This document shows positions 58,425 to 64,000 of a stretch of DNA of 64,000 nucleotides, one piece after another (within the stretch, counting starts at the first letter, position 1; each line of letters begins with the position of its first letter). The stretch is from Megachile rotundata (Eukaryota; Arthropoda; Insecta; Hymenoptera; Megachilidae), in contig NC_134989.1 of assembly GCF_050947335.1 (NCBI RefSeq), forward strand, positions 6,441,501 through 6,505,500, written 5' to 3'. The notes under the pieces are model-generated. The model was not told the DNA's origin. It worked only from the letters and a program-made list of their open reading frames with translations, and did no database searches. Both the position numbers and the translations under genes were made by a program.

Positions 58425-60989
58425 ATACAATCCATCTCGTGTTTGTAATTTCAGGAAATAACAAAGCTCACAAAAATTTGAGGCTATAATCAAACAAATT
58501 CACGATCATATATTTTATTTTATCAACTCACACTACACCTTTTATACAAAAATAAATGTTATATAAAGACGAAAATTTAAGCTTGTTTTACAATCACTTA
58601 AAGCAGATAAAACACAAAAAACGACAGAAGGAATGCAACGTAACACAATCTAAATATATCCGGACATAATTGTTTCCAATTAGCCAAAAAACTCCTATTG
58701 TACTCCCCCGTATTCTGCACCGGGAAGAGCGTAGCGGGTAATTTAATCGTGATCGCTGGTTGCCATAAACGTTATACCAGATGAAGGATGTGCATGAAAT
58801 TCAAAGAGACATGCTAGATGCGGGGAGAAAGTAGAGACGAGAGAATTTTCCGGTCAATTATCTTCTAAGTGGCGCGCTTAGAAGTCAATCAGATTTTTTG
58901 CGAAAACTTTCGAGCGTCAGAAAAACGGTCTTTATGTCACGTCACAGGCCAGACTATGCTAATATATTTTTAATGGCTGCGTGCAAATGTTAATTTTATG
59001 GGAACTGACGAAAATCCGAGTTTCCAGGTGTTAGACCTCTGGTTTCACCTGATTCGCCAGCGCGATCTAGCGTTAATATTTATGAGACCATTGTTGTCAC
59101 TACTGATACAACGTTCGGATCATGAAATCCTGAGAACTCGGTGATTTCTCACGTTTAAGTTGATCGAAAATCAATAAACTTTTCAGGTGTGAAGAAGTTC
59201 ACGCCAATTACGAAAGCGTCACGTGTGGACACTTGATCAAATAAGATATCAAATTTAATACGCAGATGCTATTAATATTTCGCAATTATAAAATCAATAT
59301 TACGTTCGTAAGATTGCGTGTAACTATTTTCAAGTTTGAAAACGATGCACATACTTCGATAATGATTTTATTGAATAATAAAAGAGGTTAATTTATGTCT
59401 TAAATTAGTTGCATATTTTTGTGAAGAAGATTATTTTGTTCTCTAAGCCAGTGTTAGATATTTGTACGTGCTAAGAACAATTCCAAATTCTTTTCTCTAA
59501 AAGACGAGAAACGAGGTCCTTAAACCAGTTTGAACGCAATCGTGAAACAGTTCACACACTCCAGATTGTAAATTTTTATCGTGAGAAATATGATTCCGTT
59601 ACGTGGTTACTCGAAAGTGAATATATATGATAATTGTATCATTAAGTCGACAATTAGTAGATACGATAAGTTGATAATTTTAATTATTCGTACCGCTAAC
59701 ACGAATATTATAAGTATTTTTCATGACATTGTTGAAACAGAAATGTACTGTGAATAGCAAAGTTGATTTAACAATATTCTTCTCAGAAAATTATTATAGA
59801 AATAAACGTCATAAGCTGTGTATAGTTGTACAAATATTTTAACTTAAACAGTTAATATTTTAACTTCATTGCTTTCATTCTGTTGATTATAGTATTTTAT
59901 TTCTGATTTAACTCTGTATATGTGAATGGTGACTATATAAGTGAATTTAATACATTCAGTGGTGTAAGTATGTTATATATGTTTATGTACATAAATGGCA
60001 AAAATATATGGAACTAATGTATCATAAATATATGTCTGGCGAACTAGCATAAATATGTTACAAATATATGAGTGACAAAACTAATTGTAAGTAATAAAAT
60101 ATATAAAGAATAAATATAAATGTTGTACATATGTCATAAATATAAAAATAGCAGAAATAAATGACAAAAATATTTTCATAAAAAATGTTAAATATGATTC
60201 TCCACTGCATTAAAACATATATGGTTCATATAATATAAACTTCACAAATTACAAAATATATATAATAACAGGTGCTAAAATTTAATAAAATAAATATAGC
60301 AACATGAAGCTTATATTACGTTTTTAAAGACTTCATAATTATTTACATTTGTATGATACCGTCTCAAAACATAAACAAATCTTTCTACGCGCTTCTAACG
60401 AACAAGATTACACTAACAAAGCATGATACACACTGTTATGTAATTAAAGCAACAGTAATTATCGGTTCATTCAGAAGCACACACCGTTTACAATTTAGTT
60501 TCCCAGCAATCTGTGTGTATCTTTAATCACACATCACAAACGAACAGACAGTTAAGTTGTATTTACAGCAAAACATGTCGATGGTGCTTCCCGTTAATTC
60601 TCTTAAATGCCGCATCACATTAAACGTAATTATCGCTTTGTTGTAGCACTGATTTCTATGTAAATGTATCTGCCCCTGCGTGAGAACGTATGCAAATGAA
60701 TTTCACTCTTTACGATAAAAAAAACGAAAACTTTTCACGACAAAAAGTGAGAACTTTTCACGATAAATATGATACTTAATTGAAAGACAATGGAAATTAA
60801 AAACGATTAAAGCTTAATAGTAATAATTTCATTCTGAATATCGATTTGTGAAATGAAACATGTTTTATTAGTTTATTAACTAATAATTAAACACCTGGTT
60901 TCAACATTCAATGCAATTATTTTCTATAATTTATCTTGTAACTTTTTTCATGATGTGAATTTCATATAGTTCATATATTTTGTATTATT
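58425..60989. other. Unique DNA, then AT-rich low complexity
   Basis: 58680-59120 is GC-balanced and includes an 8-bp inverted pair CTTCTAAG/CTTAGAAG at 58862-58884. 59940-60310 is AT-rich with recurring ATAAATATA words. No frame over 60 codons is listed in this stretch and no gene is seen. Confidence 0.45.
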
Positions 60990-61815
60990 ATTAATTGATA
61001 TTGATATTAATACTGGTATTGGTATCGGTATTGGTACAAGGATACTTTATTGGTATCGATATCAGTATGTGTATTTGTATTGGTATCGGTATCATTATTA
61101 GTATAACTTAGTATCAGTAATAGTATCAGTAATAGCATCGGTATTAGAAACGATATTAGTATCGGTATTAGTGTCAGTGCTAGTATCAATATTGGTAGCA
61201 GTATTGGTATCAGTATTGGTGTCACCATTGGTATCAGTATTGGTATCAGTAATGGTATCAGTACTAGCATCAGTATTAGTAATAGTATCGGTGTTAGAAT
61301 CAGTATCTTCATTAGTACTAGTATCAGTAGTAGTAGTAGGATTAGTACTAATATCAGGATTAGTATCAGTAGTAGTATTAGTACTAATCTCAGGATTAGT
61401 ATCAGCAGTAGTATTGGCACTAGTATCAGTAGTAGTATCGGTACTATTATCAGTACTAGTGTCAGTAGTAATATCAGTAGTAGTATCAGTAGTAGCATCC
61501 GTAGTAGTATCAGTAGTAGTATCAGTAGTAGCATCCATAGTAGTATCAGTAGTAGTATCAATAGTAGCATCAGTACTAATATTACTGGTAGTAATAGTAC
61601 TAGTATCAGAAGTAGTATCAGTAGTAGTATTAGTAGTAGTATCAACAGTAGCATCAGTACTAATGTTAGTAATAGTATCAGTACTAGTATCAGTATTGGT
61701 ATCAGTATTCGTATCGGTATTAATGTCAGTGACTACTATTGCTGTGAATGTTAATATTAGTGCTACAATTAATGTTAGTATTCGTATTGATATTAGTGCT
61801 GAAATTAACACTAAC
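60990..61815 (+). repeat. GTA/ATC-type triplet repeat array
   Basis: A degenerate array in steps of three and six: AGTATC, GGTATT and AGTAGT words, at its most regular near 61430-61640 (AGTAGTATC). It opens long frames on both strands (215-243 codons) that read poly-Val/Ser, poly-Leu/Ile and poly-Thr/Asp. The biased composition and simultaneous openness of several frames argue against protein. Confidence 0.95.
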
Positions 61816-62539
61816 ATTACTATTATCAAACCACCATATTAATTTTGTCGTCCCCAAAAATTTGTCCCTTCCCATAACTTCATTTTGCATAGATTTAAAG
61901 CAATACAGAAAAGATTTACCAAGATCCTCAGTAAGCATCATGGGTCAACAATGTCGACCTCGATTTCTATAATTAAAAGGCAAAATCCTGAGACTAATTA
62001 CTCTTTACGTGACACCGTAGGATCGTGGGATCGTGACGATGATCCAGCAATACGCGGGATCTCGCAGAAACGCAACACTTATTTGCTCGGTTCTCTCAAT
62101 TACCGATCTAGAGCGTTGCGAGACTTCAATTTACAGATGCCACGACACGTTAGGAAATCGAGACACGCTGTGAGCTGTTCAATTGAACGACAACATGCGA
62201 TCGCGCTATTACAATACCGCCATTAACTTTGTCACTGAAATTGCTGCTCTATTATGGCGTGCCGCCAGGCTGCGCCATTTTATTGCCGTGTATCGAGCAA
62301 TAAATGAATCTTGGGGGAATAGGATTTTTTATTACAATTACAATTGCAGTTCTTTTTTTTAGTAACGATGTATTGTGACACGCTGCATTGTGCTACCTTG
62401 TTATGAATGATTGTGGACGATTTCGTTGCGGGAGACTTCGAAAACGTAGGCATGTGTTATAGAGAGCGAAATTGGGGCAACGAATTTATTGGTAAAAATA
62501 GCGAAAATTATTTGTTGTAGAGCGAAGAGGTGGAAATTG
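61816..62539. other. Unique DNA with a 113-codon ORF
   Basis: A plus frame at 61885-62226 spans a GC-balanced stretch (DTVGSWDRDDDPAIRGISQK). No family is recognised and no splice signals are convincing. Confidence 0.3.
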
Positions 62540-62850
62540 TTTCTTTTGGATTAAATTTGAATGTTAGAATTTTTGAATTTTGGAGTTTCGGAATTTTGAA
62601 ATTTTGGGATTTTGGAGTTGCAGAATTTGGAAAATTTGGTATTTTGGAATTTTAGGATTTTAGAATTTCAGAATTTCGAAAATTTGGAATATTTGAATTT
62701 TGGGATTTTGAAATTCTTGAATTTTGGAATTTTAGTGAAATGAAATTTTTTAAATTTAGATTTTTGGAATTTTTAAATTTTTGAATCTCGTTATTTTCCA
62801 AATTTGGAATTTTGAGACTTAAAAATGCTAGAACTTCGAAATATGTCAAC
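62540..62850 (+). repeat. Octamer tract T14
   Basis: GGAATTTTGAAATTTTGGGATTTTGG: words here have an extra T, so the spacing is eight or nine bases. There is no exact sub-array. Confidence 0.8.
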
Positions 62851-63640
62851 TTGTAAAAAATTCGTCCAATAACACATTTTTCCTAAAATGCAATTTCCTA
62901 TAACATGAATCCATTTATCACAAGTATTTCCAATTACGTAACTCAACAAATTCTTAATAACACATATGACAAATTCATAAAATAAAAAGCGTCCCCCATG
63001 CTCAGATAACGCGGCAATCAAAACGTTCATAAAACAGAAAAGTATCCTTTGAAAAAGACTGTATCCTTTTTATCGTCGCCCACGTAAGTGATTTTATGAG
63101 AGCAAAGGATATAAATAAGCATATAAAACTGAAAGTTGTACACAACGTTGTGCGTCCATGATATGATGCATCGATACGAACGTTGCGTTACTTTGGAACA
63201 AATGACCGTTTCTACGTGAAAATTTATAATAGAATGCGTGAAATTATTTCGCGTGTATCAGCTGGGAAACTTTCACAGTCACGTAGGCGATTTCGTTGCA
63301 TAAGTATACCTGGAGGTATGGATAATCAATTTCGGTTCTTCGAGCGAGGTAAATTCGAAAGGTTTCATGGAGCACCGAATGGACTCGTTTTCTGTGAAAT
63401 TGTCACAAATTATCGGACCTTTTGGTGAACTGTTCAAAGGTCAGACTAATATGAAATTAACTTTAGGGACCACGTGTAGCGAAACTGAGAAACTTAGGTG
63501 AACTTGTTCGTCCTGTGTTCTGGAGAGACAAAAACAGTTTTCACTTTTAAGAAAGCTTCTTTGCTCGAACAATTTCTGGCGATGCAATATTTTCTCACGC
63601 TTCTTTTCCAAAATATTTTATGAACAACGAAGTCCGATCA
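62851..63640. other. Unique DNA, no supported gene
   Basis: An 81-codon plus frame at 63183-63428 is unrecognised. The rest is AT-rich. Confidence 0.4.
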
Positions 63641-63752
63641 AAGAGTAGAGATATATGAGGTGGCACTCGACAAGGAAATTAATTTGTAGAGAGGGGCAGA
63701 GGATACAAATCTATTACATTGAATTTGTTCAATATCTCCACATGGGTAGAGT
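63641..63752 (-). mobile_element. Partial hAT-like MITE (R3), copy C
   Basis: It begins GATCAAAGAGTAGAGATA, like copy B's left end, and continues with CTCGACAAGGAAA, GGATACAAAT and a TAGAGTTCG counterpart for about 110 bases before homology is lost. The opposite terminus is not seen. Confidence 0.5.
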
Positions 63753-64000
63753 TCGAAAAAAAGTTTATTTAAATTACATTTCATGTCATAGTAGTTAAAA
63801 TAGTTGGTCTATACAAAAAATGTATATAACCTTTTTTGTACAGTTTTTTAAGAGCTACATGTTTCGTTGAAACCTTTTTTGCCTGAAGTTAACAGCTTAA
63901 ACATATACGTGTTAAAAATTGTATTCTTTTTCGTAAACCGACGCCTAAAACCTTCACATTACTTAGGTAGACGTCCTTGATAACATATGCAAAAATTATT
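63753..64000. other. AT-rich DNA to window end
   Basis: Nothing seen. Confidence 0.4.

Noticed and set aside
61007..61842. ORFs of 215-243 codons (poly-Leu/Ile, Thr/Asp, Val/Ser) on both strands
   Set aside because: Generated by a GTA/ATC triplet array; the residues are monotonous and several frames are open together.

Overview
The window is eukaryotic, AT-rich nuclear DNA, most likely from an insect and probably a hymenopteran. This rests on base composition, a DD34D mariner, many short TIR elements, a eukaryotic serine tRNA with a Pol III T-run, short CCTAA/TTAGG words, and long stretches with no long open frame. The species is inference. No complete protein-coding gene can be supported; the window looks like intergenic or large-intron sequence dominated by repeats.

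Layout. 0-16 kb: unique AT-rich DNA with an 81-bp mariner fold-back (1975-2055), a TTAA-flanked MITE (4782-5024), an internally deleted mariner (7602-8494), an exon-like unit present twice on the minus strand (about 9.0 and 11.1 kb), a Tc1-type MITE (10377-10683), a GC-rich block (11.58-11.87 kb) and a second TTAA-flanked element (12902-13637). 16-30 kb: two inverted copies of a probable hAT MITE (16.1 and 26.4-27.0 kb), the first copy of a 1.2-kb repeat (R1), a 149-bp tandem array, a possible gene fragment at 25.4 kb and a 13-bp minisatellite at 29.3 kb. 31-64 kb: many degenerate octamer tracts, the one certain gene (tRNA-Ser(CGA), minus strand, 41609-41690) inside a 115-bp tandem array, two copies of a 1-kb repeat (R2), a 265-bp higher-order array at 47 kb, the second R1 copy and a triplet-repeat array at 61 kb.

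The most striking signal is a family of at least 14 long tracts, 0.3-1 kb each and roughly 9-10 kb in total, built from degenerate eight-base words close to GRRATTTR. They occur in both orientations. Parts are homogenised to exact octamers, parts are organised into 80-200 bp higher-order units, and one is rich enough in G runs to form quadruplexes. Together with the dispersed element pairs they account for much of the repetitive content.

Most open frames in the window are chance or repeat-generated. Exon candidates are listed with low confidence, and their products are not recognised.
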